From assembly GCA_905221605.1 (NCBI GenBank), contig CAJNDS010002306.1, forward strand, positions 428,501 through 492,500: DNA of 64,000 nt. Direction: 5' to 3'. The notes below the pieces were generated by a model. The model was not told where the DNA came from and made no database searches. It saw only the letters and a program-made list of their open reading frames with translations. The position numbers and the translations under genes are program-made. This stretch comes from Symbiodinium natans. Lineage: Eukaryota > Sar > Dinophyceae > Suessiales > Symbiodiniaceae. Shown piece after piece: positions 33,501-44,900 of this stretch (the stretch's first letter is position 1; each line of letters starts with the position of its first letter).

Positions 33501-36500
33501 ATTGGGTTTGGCCGGAATGGGTCTGTTTGGTCAGAGCGCATGCCTTGAAGCAGATCTTTGTTCCTTGTCTCAATCTGGCAGTTCACGCAAATAGGGGACC
33601 CCTAAATGAGCCCCCCGAATGGGACTCCCTGAAAATAAGGACCCCTAGATGGTACCCTTAAACCCTAAACCCTAAACCCCCTATTTTCGGAAACCCCCGT
33701 GTGGTCTCAGGAGCTGCGTCTGATGGTGAAGGGCTTGGTTGGGGGAATCCGCACGCTGCTGCTCTCCTTTGCGCTGCTCTTCGCGGTGCCTGGATGTTTA
33801 GGGTTTAGGGTTTTGGATTTAGGGTTTTTGGTTTAGGGTTTAGGGTTTAGGGTTTAGGGTTTAGGGTTTAGGGTTTTGGTCTTACGGTTTTGTGGATTGC
33901 TGTGAGGGGCGTTTAGAGCTGGAAGTATTGGTTACACCGGCACGGCAGGCAGCCTGTGAGGAATGATTCGAAGGCTGGCCTGAACCCTAAATTCGAAACC
34001 CGAAACCCGAAACCCTAAACCCTAAACCCTAAACCCGAAACCCTAAACCCTAAACCCTAAACCCTAAGCAGGCTCTTTGAACTTAGACCTGCTGGCAAAG
34101 TCAGGTGCTCTACGTCATCGCCGGCTTTGCCACGATGACCATCGGCCGATATCATCGAACTCCTGGACACGGCCTTTACTGAGCTCACCACTACGAGTTT
34201 TCAGCCTCTTGCTGTCGGGTTCGGGTTCCAGGGGTTCATGGGCCATACGGGCCCAAGCATCCACAGCAGGCATGGCAAGTGAAGATGACTTCGTCATAAA
34301 ATCTCATTAAGCCCCAAACACCCCCCAAACCCTCGGCCAGGAGACTTGCAGGGGCACTTTGAGAACATCCCTCAGCACCTTGATGGTACAAGTCCTTTCC
34401 TTTGATCGCCATTTTGGGGCTTGAGTGGGTGGATCTGGTGGGGTTTAGCAGCAATCAAAATGGGCATTCCGCACCATTCAGCACCAATCAGCCAAGATGA
34501 AAGAGTTTCCGGATTCTTTCTGCTGGAAGTCGTTCTGCATCGCAAGAGTGTTTGATCACATGCATTCCCACAGAGGAACAGGCCTCCCCCCCGGCCTCAG
34601 CTCCAAAACCCGAAGCCCCGGAGCCCAGGTCTATGTTCACTTCCTTCCGCTGCTTCTCTGGCGAATGCTTTGCAAACTCAGGCATGAGTGGGGGATTTCC
34701 GAAAATGGGGGTGCCCCCTTTTTGAGGTTTATAATGAGGATTATGCCATTTCGGGTGGTTATGTTAGGGGGGACCCCTATTTGGGGAAGCCCCCCCCCCC
34801 CCCCTATATTGGCACTTAGTGTACACAGCATCTGGGGCCTTGGCGTTCTGCCTTCCCCGCCCTAAACCCGAAAACCCTAAACCCTAAACCTAAAACCCTA
34901 AAACCCTAAAACCTACAAAACCCTAAAACCCTAAACCCGAAAACCCCAAAAGAAGTTGAGAGGTGCACCCATTGCCTCAGTGATGTCCTCGGTGTTCGGC
35001 TGGCCCTTCGTCCTCTCCTACGTGCTGAGCTACATGTTGGTCTCCATGGGATCCCAGGCTGCAGACCGGTGGCTACAGGGTTTAGGGTTTAGGGTTTAGG
35101 GTTTAGGGTTTAGGGTTTAGGGTAGGTACCTGCAGGTTGGCCGTCGTTTTTGAATTTCGGGGTCACTTCTGTGAATTTAATCAACTCTGCGGTGCTCCCT
35201 TGGTTCTTTTAGATCAAGGAGACCGAAGAAAGTGACCATAACGTAGGCATTCACTCAGAGATGCTCATGGCCCAGGAATCTTCAATGTGATCCTCGCAGC
35301 CACTTGTCACGCACTAGCAGTTCGTCTGGCATCTGGGTTGCTAGGGGCGGCCTCTTCGGATCGACCCGGCAACAAATGGGAGTTTACGAGAAGAGGGTAC
35401 CTGATTAGGATCCTACGATTTGGGAGTTTTTATTAGGGCCCCTTATTGTCGTAAGCCCTCAAATTCAGAAGGAAGCCATCAGCCTTGCCAAATCAAGTCT
35501 GGGTTTCCCGAAATGCAAAGACCCATGCTGCAGAGGTCTATGTGGACATCACCATGCGTGCTGCCAAGGACAGATGAGGTTGCAAAAAAAAGTGCATCTC
35601 CCAAAGCATTTCAGACAGTAGGCTTCAACAGCTTGCCCTTGCCTTGCCAGCAGTCAGGTGAGAAAAAGCAATGTGAGTCTCAAGTCCCGTATGAAAGCTG
35701 CCAGGAGACGGAAGCGACGACTGCGGAGCAGTATGCACGACACTGGGTTCCAGTTGGTGAATGTGACCTTCTTGCATCCTTTTGCCCAGCAGCTGGTAGA
35801 GTCGCACATGAGACCCACAGATAGCAATACATGGAGTTTAGGGTTTAGGGTTTAGGGTTTAGGGTTTAGGTTTAGGGTTTAGGGTTTAGGGAACCCCTTC
35901 AATCTTTTGAACCATACACTCGCTACGCAACTGGCAGCTAGCAGACGGCCTGTATACAATGGACGTGCCCAGGAGAATCCATCCGCATTGCCCGGACCAC
36001 ACGCCACCTCGCGGCAGCTTAGGAGTAGCACGTTCCTGCGGGTTATGAATATTTTCTTGACATTAGAATCGCACGCTAAGAGAAGAACATAGTGCGTGCG
36101 CAGGGATCGTTAGTAATAATGCTGTACGACCCCCGGCGCACTTATAGTTAATGCAGTTTGCGCGCGATAAACGACGTGTTCGTACGCTTCCTTCGTTCGC
36201 AGGCGCACTATATACGCGATGAGTACTGCTTTTGGGGCCCATTATAATGATGTTGATGCCGCGTGAGCGCAATGAAGGCGCGGTTCACTTGGCAGTAATA
36301 CTTCTTATTGTTATGAGGGCAAAAGACCCTTTTAAATGTAGCAAATTCATGGGTGGGCTTAGAATTTACTGCATCTAAGGGGGCTTTTGGCGGATTCGCT
36401 TGTTCATCTTGTTCACTGTGCTCTCTCTATTATAATACGGTGTAGTATTGTACAATTCATACGGGCGGTTGTACTGATAGCAAGAGCAGTGAGTACGAGT

Positions 36501-38137
36501 CAACCGCTTTCTCCCTGTCACACCTTGAGGCCCTGACCCTCATATTGCCTCATATCTCGGTCCTTGTTGCATACCTGATGAAAAAGCTGCAAGTACATAG
36601 TGGAGTTGCTCCCACGGACGGCGAACACTCTGCTCTCAATTGTCCGACCAGGCGTGTCAGCTGAAGCAAAGTGGTTTTGTGGTCTTGACACACTTGCTTC
36701 CTCTGTGTACTAGGGATTCCGCAAATCGCAAATGCTAACGACCTGGTAGCAGCCCAGTTTCGGCAGCGAATCCTTATCTGAGCCGGTCAGGAGAGCTTCT
36801 CAAGAAGTTCGCCGAGGCATATCGCTTGTTCCATGACACCAGAGATGAGGAGCCCCGGAGGCAAATCGGCAGTCGAGAAAGGATTTGGAAAGAACTTCTG
36901 CAGAGTTTGCCCAAGGTATGCCCAGAGGTCACAGAGAGGTCGCAGGGCAATCCCTCAATCCTCACAACCGGAAAGTGATGGACGGAAATTCGCGTCGGTA
37001 GCCGCAAGCCTTCTGTGCAATGTGCAAGTTCACAAGCTGCAGAGTCACGCATGACTTGAGGACAAGTCCCGCCTGAACTTCGGCACCAGCTCGTTCACCG
37101 ACGAAGACATCCGTCACAACATTGCCCGCGGCTTAAACTGGGGCATCCCATGGCCAGAAGTTTAGTGAAGCTGCCCCGAATCTCCCAGGCCATTACCAAA
37201 GAGCTGTTCCTGCTGGTCATTCAGGACCGAACTCGGAGAGATTTGGAGAGGTCCCATGCTCGTAGAAGGATCAATGTTGCAACTCCGTCGGTGAGGCAAG
37301 GCAGGCCATGTTGGCACAGGACCAGAATGTCCAGAAGCTCATGAATGACCTGGACCTGCCATCAGATCGTGCAAACCTGTTTGAGGCGCTTGGCCACTTG
37401 CTGTCGGAGATGCCATGAGTATGGGGGGGGCCGGGGGGGCTGGGGGGACCTTTTGCTGAGTGGTGAGAGGGCTTTCTAGTGGACAACAGCTCTTCTCACG
37501 GGATCGGTTGTTTAGCAACAGCAGCTAATTTAGCCGGCTTCGATTTTGTGAGTTCTGTCGGCAGGTGATTGATGCTGATGGCAGCGGAACGTTGCACGTG
37601 ACGGAGCTGGCGCTCCCAGGGTTTTGCCTGTTTCAGCTGGTATTCTAAATGTGGTCTGGACACCCGTCTGAGAAGCTGGCTTTTTGATCCTGAGAGCTAC
37701 CGGATGTCCAAAAAGAAGCATGTTGGTCAGTTGAATCGAGCTGCAAGTGGTTGGAATGCTGATGTTTTCAGCACAGAGGTTGCGCTATGATTGTCTGAGC
37801 GATGCCTAGTCTCAGCATGTCTCAAAACACTTCGAAGATCCACCCAATGGCCCAAGTCTTCAGCGTAGAAGGCTTTGAACTTGGATCACTCAGATCCCTG
37901 AAGTGCAAAACTTCCCGACCGCAACCCTTCAAGGCTTTCCGTTCTCTAGATGGGACCTGCCGGCAGGTGCAAGGTTTGCTGAAGATTCGTGGAGAGTTGA
38001 CGAAGAGTACCTGGGCCTTGTGCATTCAGGGAATACGAGGGCGGCAGCTCCTTTGTATTTGTCCCTTACCGCAAGCACCGGAAGTTCCCTTTTTAGGGTC
38101 GGGTCCTGAAGTGTGGAGTTGCACAGCCGTGCGCTGA
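29659..38137 (+). CDS. Voltage-gated cation channel with EF-hand, tandem copy 2 (multi-exon)
   Basis: This is a paralogue of copies 1 and 3. Exons located: 29659-29757, 29966-30019, 30227-30286, 30432-~30500, 30634-30672, 30856-30934, ~31298-31323 (uncertain), 33040-33107, 33282-~33316, 33711-33785, 34105-34147, 34341-34374, 34629-~34670, 34981-35049, 35276-35298, 35536-35568, 35705-35738, 35973-~36010, 36791-36915, 37061-~37125, 37189-37224, 37320-37385, 37565-37609 and 37967 onward. The last frame is open to TGA at 38135. S3 and a convincing S2 were not found between 30935 and 33040, where AT-rich DNA (31440-32280) lies. It may therefore be a pseudogene, or those exons are too diverged to see. 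Extra introns relative to the other copies split the pre-pore exon and the ARESIRI exon. Confidence 0.7.
30634..30934 (+). CDS. Copy 2: S1 exons
   Basis: Exon 30634-30672 encodes FYIEPMVAILIL and two bases of a Val codon, with a GA donor (gatcca). Exon 30856-30934 completes it and reads NGIMIGFQTDPNFEHWSGW then PYVELIF (GT donor). The S1-S2 loop is one of the best-conserved segments of the family. Confidence 0.75.
31440..32285. other. AT-rich segment inside copy 2
   Basis: This stretch is strikingly AT-rich compared with all surrounding DNA, with many TATT/ATAT runs. The frame 31634-31957 is open but has no recognised product. It occupies the place where the S2 and S3 exons of copy 2 should be. 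An insertion, or long unselected intron sequence, would both fit. Confidence 0.5.
33040..33316 (+). CDS. Copy 2: S4 voltage-sensor exons
   Basis: Exon 33040-33107 encodes DMFGASLLRFCRLIRLVRV and a split Val, with a GA donor (gatgcc). Exon 33282 onward encodes KVFRLNYMKD. The arginine spacing is the same as in copy 1. The intron position is identical to copy 1, but the donor is GA instead of GT. Confidence 0.8.
33711..34147 (+). CDS. Copy 2: S4-S5 linker, S5 and pre-pore exons
   Basis: Exon 33711-33785 encodes ELRLMVKGLVGGIRTLLLSF then ALLFA, with a GT donor. The intron is largely telomere-like repeat. Exon 34105-34147 encodes VLYVIAGFATMTIG plus one base of an Arg codon (GA donor, gatatc). 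Reading on through the donor gives a stop, but splicing to 34341 restores the Arg-Asp pair seen in copy 1. Confidence 0.75.
33790..34071. repeat. Telomere-like repeats, both orientations, in a copy 2 intron
   Basis: TTTAGGG units at 33794-33885 are followed after about 100 bases by CCCTAAA units at 33985-34070, so the two arrays face each other. They fill most of the S5 intron of copy 2. A hairpin is possible. Confidence 0.85.
34341..34672 (+). CDS. Copy 2: pre-pore and pore exons
   Basis: Exon 34341-34374 encodes DLQGHFENIPQ (GC donor, gcacct). Exon 34629 onward encodes SMFTSFRCFSGEC. The split Gln codon is completed exactly as in copy 1. The Glu at the putative selectivity position is kept. 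Confidence 0.7.
34689..34798. repeat. Foldback-like element in a copy 2 intron
   Basis: The left end GGGGGATTTCCGAAAATGGG and the right end CCCCTATTTGGGGAAGCCCC are imperfect inverted repeats. The ends resemble those of the 54579 element (GTTTACGAAAAT with GGGG), but the interior differs. It starts 17 bases or so after the pore exon. Confidence 0.45.
34861..34945 (-). repeat. Telomere-like CCCTAAA array
   Basis: Units of CCCTAAA and CCCTAAAA lie in the intron between the pore and S6 exons of copy 2, about 35 bases before the S6 exon. Confidence 0.85.
34981..35568 (+). CDS. Copy 2: S6 and S6-exit exons
   Basis: Exon 34981-35049 encodes MSSVFGWPFVLSYVLSYML then VSM. Exon 35276-35298 encodes GIFNVILA. 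Exon 35536-35568 encodes VYVDITMRAAK. Donors are GA (gatccc), GC (gccact) and GA (gacaga). The intron after the first exon contains TTTAGGG repeats. Confidence 0.75.
35078..35124 (+). repeat. Telomere-like TTTAGGG array
   Basis: Seven nearly perfect TTTAGGG units lie in the S6 intron of copy 2, 28 bases after the exon end. Confidence 0.9.
35376..35460. repeat. Foldback element copy (GGATCCTACGATTT core)
   Basis: Ends are GGGAGTTTACGAGAAGAGGG and GGGCCCCTTATTGTCGTAAG. The core AGGATCCTACGATTTGGG is nearly identical to the cores at 17232 and 54636. Lies in the copy 2 intron between 35298 and 35536. Confidence 0.6.
35705..36915 (+). CDS. Copy 2: post-S6 cytosolic exons
   Basis: Exon 35705-35738 encodes ETEATTAEQYA plus one base. 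A GA donor and an intron holding TTTAGGG repeats follow. Exon 35973-~36010 completes RESIRIARTTRH. Copies 1 and 3 have no intron here. Exon 36791-36915 encodes ELLKKFAEAYRLFHDTRDEE and more, ending LLQSLPK before a GT donor. Confidence 0.7.
35835..35891 (+). repeat. Telomere-like TTTAGGG array
   Basis: About eight TTTAGGG units lie in the intron that exists only in copy 2 (between 35738 and 35973). This places a telomeric array inside a copy-specific intron. Confidence 0.9.
37061..38137 (+). CDS. Copy 2: C-terminal exons with EF-hand
   Basis: Exons encode SSFTDEDIRHNIA (37061), AITKELFLLVIQ (37189-37224, GA donor), DQNVQKLMNDLDLPSDRAN then LFE (37320-37385, GC donor), VIDADGSGTLHVTEL (37565-37609, GC donor) and VQGLLKIRGELTKS (37967 onward). 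The EF loop has His at position 9 instead of Asp, but keeps Asp 1, Asp 3, Ser 5 and Glu 12. Confidence 0.75.
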
Positions 38138-38490
38138 CTTTTCTTATCGGAACTTGGGCGCTGCGAGGAAGTTGCACAATGAGGAAGGAGGACGACCCAA
38201 AAAGCTGCTGGTTAGGCTCTTAAGATTGAAAAGCTCACGTGCGATGCCAGCACAGCTTCTTTCGAAATTTCGTTTTCATCAAGCCCAATACAAAGCCGCC
38301 TCTGCGTGTTGCATACACTGCCCGGCTGGGATTCTGCCTCACAGAAAGGGTTTTAAGTTGTCGTGCTCGAAACCTTGCAGTTTTCGAAGACCACGTGGCC
38401 CACGTAGAAAGTTTCTGCTTCGAGGTGACACCGTCGCCACTCATTTGAAGACGCAGGCGATTCAGGGCATGCTTGCGGCCGCATGGCTGC

Positions 38491-38540
38491 AGCTACGCCA
38501 TGCTACGCCATGCTACGCCATGCTACGCCATGCTACGCCG
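38491..38540. repeat. Ten-base tandem repeat (GCTACGCCAT)n
   Basis: Four to five perfect units of a ten-base period sit in an otherwise unique stretch. Confidence 0.9.
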
Positions 38541-38611
38541 GCGCACAGTTCCTGAGTGTTCAGAGGACACACGGTACTCGAGGGGTGGAGCTTCACACAC
38601 TGGTTTGCACT

Positions 38612-38764
38612 TAGTAGCCGAAAGCTTTGAAGCTGAGGACTTGAAGGATGAGCAAGCACAATTCCGAGACGTGGTGCTGCACTCCATGGCGGCATTGGCC
38701 AGCGTCTACCAAGTCGCATCTGTCGCCTGTCGTGAAGTTGATGTGATGCTGCAAACCCTCAAGG
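38612..38764 (+). other. Exon-like segment, unknown protein
   Basis: An open, helix-like coding segment (DLKDEQAQFRDVVLHSMAAL, then ASVYQVASVACREVDVMLQT) ends at a GT donor (gtaacc). Composition is more protein-like than neighbouring frames. No partner elsewhere in the window and no domain recognised. Confidence 0.35.
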
Positions 38765-40281
38765 GTAACCACCTACCGGCAACCTCATTCGTCTCGCCCC
38801 CCTCCTCCTCCCCCCCGCCCGCAACAAAAAAGAGAGAGGGCTCGACAGACATTTCTAGGCCTTGCTGAGGATTCGCGCTTTCCATTTCAGTGCTTCTATG
38901 ATGAGAGAAGAATACTTCCGGCTTCGGGTTACAAGGGCCCACAAGTTGGACCAAACCTCTAAGTCGAAGATGTACACCCACGGTCACTCATGACGTGAAG
39001 GTGGCGGAAGGCCGCCGGGTGTCGGAGGCGCCGCTTGAAGATCCTAAGGCGCCAAGCTCTCCGCGTTGAAAAGGCTCTACGGTGTATTTGGGGGCTGGAA
39101 TTCGGTGGTTCCGGAGGGATTCGGAGGGTCCAAGTCTCAACGTTCTGGGAGTAGGAGGGCCTTGCAGGGCTTGGCGTTCAAGACTCCAAGATGCAGATTC
39201 TGAGAGCTGCCTGGAGAGGTGATTGACTTGGACGGCGCTTTGCGGCCGGACCCTGTGCCCAACACTGCCTTTACTCAGGACGATGGTGCTTGGAGGTTCA
39301 TATGTGGGCACTAGGGGCTTCTAAGTGGCTTATAAGTACAGGTATAATTGGTTGAACCTCCAAGTGAGGTTGCACAAGCTCAACAAGTGTAAGAGTGGTG
39401 ACAGCGCTGCTGCCAGGACGCGGCCAACGGTCGTGGTCTCGATAATGTACTCTCGAGGAAGCCACCGATGCCTTCTAGCGCACCGGAAGGCTTCGCGCAG
39501 GGTTCAGCATTTGAGGGCTTAGGGCTTAGGGTTTGCAATGCCTTTTAAAAGTAGCTGTGTTTCCGCCCCATGACCCTTCCTGCTACCGTGCCAGGTGCTT
39601 TTCCGAACTTGCAGTCGGCTGAGGCAGGACCAAGGGATGCCAATCGCTTGGGCTCCTTGAGACATGGTTAAACCACTTGCTGTTGACATGCCTTTGACTT
39701 CCTTAAGTTCTCTGCCACCTATGTCTGAATAGCACGAGCCACTTCAATGACAAAGTGGGAACGAAGAGGGGTTCAAGATTGGGAATGGTTCAAGGTGAGC
39801 GAGCTGCAGTCTCCCAAATCCGTGGTATCCACTGGGTCCCGGTGCCGCGATATCTGAGGCCAGCTTGGGCAGTTCGGGTTCAGGGACACACGTAGGGCCT
39901 TGAGAACTTTAGGAGTTTCAAACCTGTAAGAGCTCGCAATCCCATGTGGGCGTTTGGTCTCGCGGGCCCCAAGAGCGTGCTAAACTCGAAACTGCTTGGG
40001 GGCCCGAGAGCAACTCTAAACTTCTAGTTTCTACATGCCACTGAAGCTGAGCCTGATCGCTATCTAGGCCTGGGCCGCGTCCCCCCACCTGTCCGACACC
40101 CAAACTGTGAAACCCCTGAGCCCCCCAAACCCAACCACACGGGAGCCCAGAAATCACCCTAAGCATCAAACCCCCAACCCCCACAAAATAACACCTTTCT
40201 ATAGACTCTAGACAGCCTCCACAAATTCAAGGGCAGCTTGGGGGGATATGTACTTGGTGACTGGGAGCCGCATTGGATTGG

Positions 40282-40338
40282 CAGCCCAGTTTAGAAGGGG
40301 CCGTCTCGGGTACCCGTATTATAATACGGTTACTGGGC
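40282..40338. repeat. Nested palindrome
   Basis: A perfect 16-bp palindrome CCGTATTATAATACGG (40315-40330) is flanked by AGCCCAGT at 40282 and its complement ACTGGGCT at 40331. TATTATAATACGG also occurs near 36427. Could be a small foldback remnant. Confidence 0.5.
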
Positions 40339-41752
40339 TACCAAGTTTCTTGAGGGGAGATCGATACTTGGCAAGTCAACATGATGGGAGTTGGTCTTGA
40401 ACCCTTTCCGAGTCAGGCAGCTACTGTCTTCGTCCCGGGACGGAGGCAAGATTAGGGGGCACAGGTACAGGGGATTCTGCCTGCTTGACGTGAGCTTTTG
40501 AAGCATGGTTTGAAAGCAAGCGAGTGGTGATTTTCGGTCACATTCATTGATCACGATGCGATGGACCTTGAAGTGCATGACCTGCGTAAAGCCCTGTGAA
40601 GCTCTTGGCAAGGAGCGTAGCAGCGTACTTCAACTGACTGAATCGATTGCGGGGAGCAGCTGCACGTTTACGCCTTGGAAGAAGTGGGTCCAGTTCACTC
40701 ATTCAGCTCTGCTCAGCTCAGCTCTCCCTGTCTCTATTTTGGGATCCGTGCCTGGTCTTGTTTGACAGTTCAGGCATCTGGATTCGGAAGGGCATTTCGG
40801 CCCCCCCCCTGTCTTTGTGACAACACCTGAAGGTCAAACATACCGTTATATATCGTTGAACACAGCCATTGTCTGTGTGCAGAGCTGCAGAGCCTTTTAT
40901 GGTCTCGTGTTCGGGGTTGCTGCAAGTGATCCGCAATGATCCGCAGCGCTGCACACCTTGGCGTTTAAACTCTGCCAGCACTGGGACTGTGCGGTCTGCC
41001 GCGAGTCATGAAACCAGGCCAAGCTTGGAACATCTTGGAACATCATCGTCTTTGATTGTGTTCATACATACACTGACAGACACATGCACATATGTAGCAT
41101 CTTTAGCATGCTTTACATTCAGGGCCTCCGGTGCGGGCCGACCCTGCCGTTTAAACCCCAAAAAGAAACCCGAAGAAGCCCAAAAAAGGCACAGCCCAGT
41201 CATGGTGGCTATCTAGGTGTCGGCAGAACAAGAATCGCCACGACCAGGTTCTGTTTGAAACTGATCAGGCCCGCATTCCCTCAGCCATATACCAGGTCAT
41301 GTGTGCCAAATCTAAGCACCTTCTCCGCATACAGCTCAAATCTGACACGAGAGTCCTGCTGGCGCTGTCACGAAAGAATGATCTTTGCACACAGAGGAGG
41401 CAGCTCAAGTGCTGGTCAAGGTGGCTGAGGCGTTGCTTCAGGTAAGGATCTTGAGCACTCATTGGCAACAGGTTGCGCCGATTAGGGGGGCAGCCCCCTC
41501 GGCTTTGACGCTCGCACTACACCTCATAGGGCCACAGGTGACACTGGTGCCGGGGATCGTTCCTTGCACAGCGTGGAGTTTGAGCAATCAAAATCGGCCA
41601 AAACAAACGTTTTTTACGCCTTTTTTTTGGTCGGATGCCATGAGCCATGGTGTTTGATACCGGCGGCACCCCCCAATGCACAGCTTCAGCTACACGCAGG
41701 CGATGCGTGCATCCACCCTGAACACCACAGCGGCAGGACCGATACATATAAG

Positions 41753-41908
41753 ATGCGCAGTCTCAGTGCAGCGATTGTGGCACCCCTGCGCGCTCACAAA
41801 GTGAGGCTGCGCAGGATGTGGGAGAGCTTGTATCGCCCGGAGAAGAAAGTGAACGCCGCAGACTTCGGGAGGGTGGTCCATTTGTTTATGGATGTGTTGC
41901 TTGCGCAG
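41753..41908 (+). other. Exon-like segment, unknown protein
   Basis: MRSLSAAIVAPLRAHKVRLR then RMWESLYRPEKKVNAADFGR and VVHLFMDVLLAQ end at a GT donor (gtcaaa). The second half looks like a degenerate helix-loop-helix. The frame also stays open on to 42199. Upstream, about 41388-41438 (EEAAQVLVKVAEALLQ, then gtaagg) may be an earlier exon. Confidence 0.35.
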
Positions 41909-44900
41909 GTCAAAAGCCTTAAAACACGACGGACGAGTCTTGAAAAGCATGCACAGGCTTGGATTCTGAAAGTAACTGCTCACTTGCGCTCTCTGCAATC
42001 ATTCGAGCTTCGGTCTCGACTGCAATGTGCACAGAATAAACAAAGGCGAGGTCTCATGCTTGCAGCCTCATTGCTGCGCATTCGAGTTGCTGGGGGGTCG
42101 GCGCTACAGAGCTGGATGGTTTTTGCAGGTTGCGTGAGTATGCCCGCCCGCAAGGGACTCTTGCAACTCCATTGGCTGGCTCCGACGAGCAAAAAAGCGT
42201 AGAACTCATGCCGGCCGCCACACTCAGTTCGCTGCAAACCATTGCTCGGCCAGCCAGGCGTATCTGGAACAACGACTAGGCCTCGGCTAACATAGGCATA
42301 GCAGCACAACCAGAGACGGATTGGATTGACCATGCTCGGGGAACATACTAAGACCACTAATGGAGCAGACCTCCAGACCTGTGTGCTTCATGCACCCTAG
42401 ACCCTTTTGAGCCCCCACGCCGTTACCCTTGACCTCTGCAAGTCCGCATCACGGGCCATGGAGCCACCAACCGGCCTCGCGCATGACATGCCGCCGGGCC
42501 TCGGGCTTACAATTGAGTCCAGCTGTTCCTGCTGGGTCGTCGGGCTCACGGATGCGTCTTCGTGAAGATTCGAGAACCATCGACTCGCCATCGACAGATC
42601 GTTGCCTCGATTTCCTGTACCCCGACAAGCTGCAGCGCTGCAGAGCAGACTGCTTCAAAGGGCGCCTGAAAGCCTCAAAAGCATCAGGCCCAAGTCCTTA
42701 GAACCCGTAGAGCCTACGACCTGGTTGTCGCGATCTCCTTGATTTCGAGGAAAAATCGGTCGGGATCATTCGGAAGAATCGAGAAACATGCTCACGCGAG
42801 CTACATCGAAACCACAACGCTCAAAAACCGGTTGAAGGCCCAGAACCGACTCAAACAATCATTGAATCCGCTGATCCCACAATGGACCCTCGAATGGAGC
42901 AGTGGTGTTTGAGGAGGGGGCCCTCAGGCCGCAAAATGGGTTTAACGGGCTGACTGGGTTTAATGGGTTTAGGAATTCAGGGGGTGCAGCTGCTACTGGT
43001 AATCGGGAAAGGGGCCTAAAGTCTCCGTACTCTAGACGCTGAAGGCCTAGTTACTGAGACAACTTACACATATTCTTGGAATCCGTCTGTTTTTAGCGTG
43101 ATAAGCCGGCTTGGCCGATGCGTTTGGAATTTTAGCTAATATTCGGGGTCATGAGGGCAGCTGGACCTGGCGTGTTTTTTGGTGCTTGTCTTTTGTCGTT
43201 TCATGGCTTTTGGAGTTTCATCAGCATATCCTGTCTTCCGATCGATGAGCGTAAAGCTTGTAACTACGTTCCTTGCTTGCTCTACAAGTCCAATCCAGAA
43301 CTACCTCGGTCTTCGCTGTGTCCTTGGGTGTTCCATGGTACTTATCTATATCAGCACCCCTCAATATTCACTTCTTTCCCCCAAAACCCCAAACCCTAAA
43401 CCCCAAAACCCCAAACCCTAAACCCCCTAAACCCCCGAAACCCCCCCCATGGGAATTCTGAGGAGCCTTCGCGGCAGCCCTGGACTCCTCCTGGGCCAGC
43501 TTCCGCCGGCAGCTCCTCGAGGTGACTCCCATGCTCCAGCATTCCACCTGCTACGTGCAGAAACATCTCATGATCACCTCATCACGAATAGATGAGTATT
43601 TAGCAGTACAAGGCTGTTAAGAATAGAGCAAAAGTTTGCATATGTCCTCCGTGCTGACTGGACTAGGCCTACGACGCAAGCTTGCAGAGCCGGCCGCCGG
43701 CACCTGACAAGGTGGTGCTGCACAGCCGCAGGGCGGGTAAGGGTTTCGCAGCTTGAGGGATGAGTCGCCGACCGCTTGAAGGGCTTGCGAATGCCCACCG
43801 CAGCCCAAAATGGCTTTCAAGAACACTCAGCAAAGTGCTGCCGTCAGGACTCCTCGGCTCGGCCCTCTTCCGTCCTGTGCCCTGGCAGTGCTCAGAAGCC
43901 GCTGTGATCAAGGAGAGGGTTGGCGGCATTTTGGCTGAGTCGCTGAAGGGAAACGTCATCCCCGGCAGATGCCCCGAGTCACACGTCAAGCCCCCAAGCC
44001 GCGATGGGTCGTGTTCCGTGCTTCTTCGGTTGCACACAGTGCCCCTGATCAATGCCGGGCATACCAACTCCCCATCGGGGCAAAGCCCGCACTGGCCTTC
44101 GCAACGAGCTTCGGCAAGCCACCCAGCCGTAACTCACAGCCGCAGCGAAACGACTCTCAGCCACTGATCAGACCAAAGGACCACAACAGCTCTCAGGCTG
44201 CACAGGCTTCTGATGGTCCTGGGCGTACTATAGCGCAGCTGCCTCTCTCCGTAGCAACACAGGCAGCCAAACCTCGCAGCTTCTTCTGTGCAGCAAGAAG
44301 TCACAATTTTCAGGCCGCCTTCTCTTCGAACCAACAAGGCAAGTGTCACAGGCACAGCAAGAGGCTCTGCATAAGATTCCGGAAGCTTCAATGTGTCACA
44401 CCGGATCTGCGAACTTCCGCGGGCATGACCTTCGGGTGGAAGAAGAAGGTTACATGTGGTCCAGCTAAGGTGCTCTCTGGAAGACGTGAAGCCGGCTCGC
44501 TGTCACAGGCAGAATCTGAGCGGTTCTTGCTCTGAGGTAGATGGTTTTAGGGCTCAGGCCAAGCTGGCCCATCTCATGTGGGCCATCAGGTCTACAGACA
44601 ACCGCTTAAGCTTGTGCAGTGGCGATGTCTTGCAATCGCTTGGGTTTCCTCAGTTGCACTCATACTACCAGCTAAGATTGCCAAGCTGAATTCGCGTAAC
44701 AGCCCTGAAACTTGAACCGCTTGCAAAGTAAAGTTGAGCCCGAGGAGCCTGCAACCAGAGATGCTGCTGCCTTTGCCCGTGAGGTGCGGTAGGGTTTCGT
44801 GTTGTGGTGTGCACATGGTTTTCCAGGTTTTTCGGGGCCGTTTCTGGGGGTGTCCAGGCTTCACTTTCACACTTCACTTCTGAAGCTGGCGCAGATTTTG

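Noticed and set aside
34105-34210. Apparent frameshift and stop after MTIG in channel copy 2
   Set aside because: A GA donor at 34148 spliced to the acceptor before 34341 restores the Arg-Asp seen in copy 1 and leads in frame to the pore exon, so no frameshift is needed.
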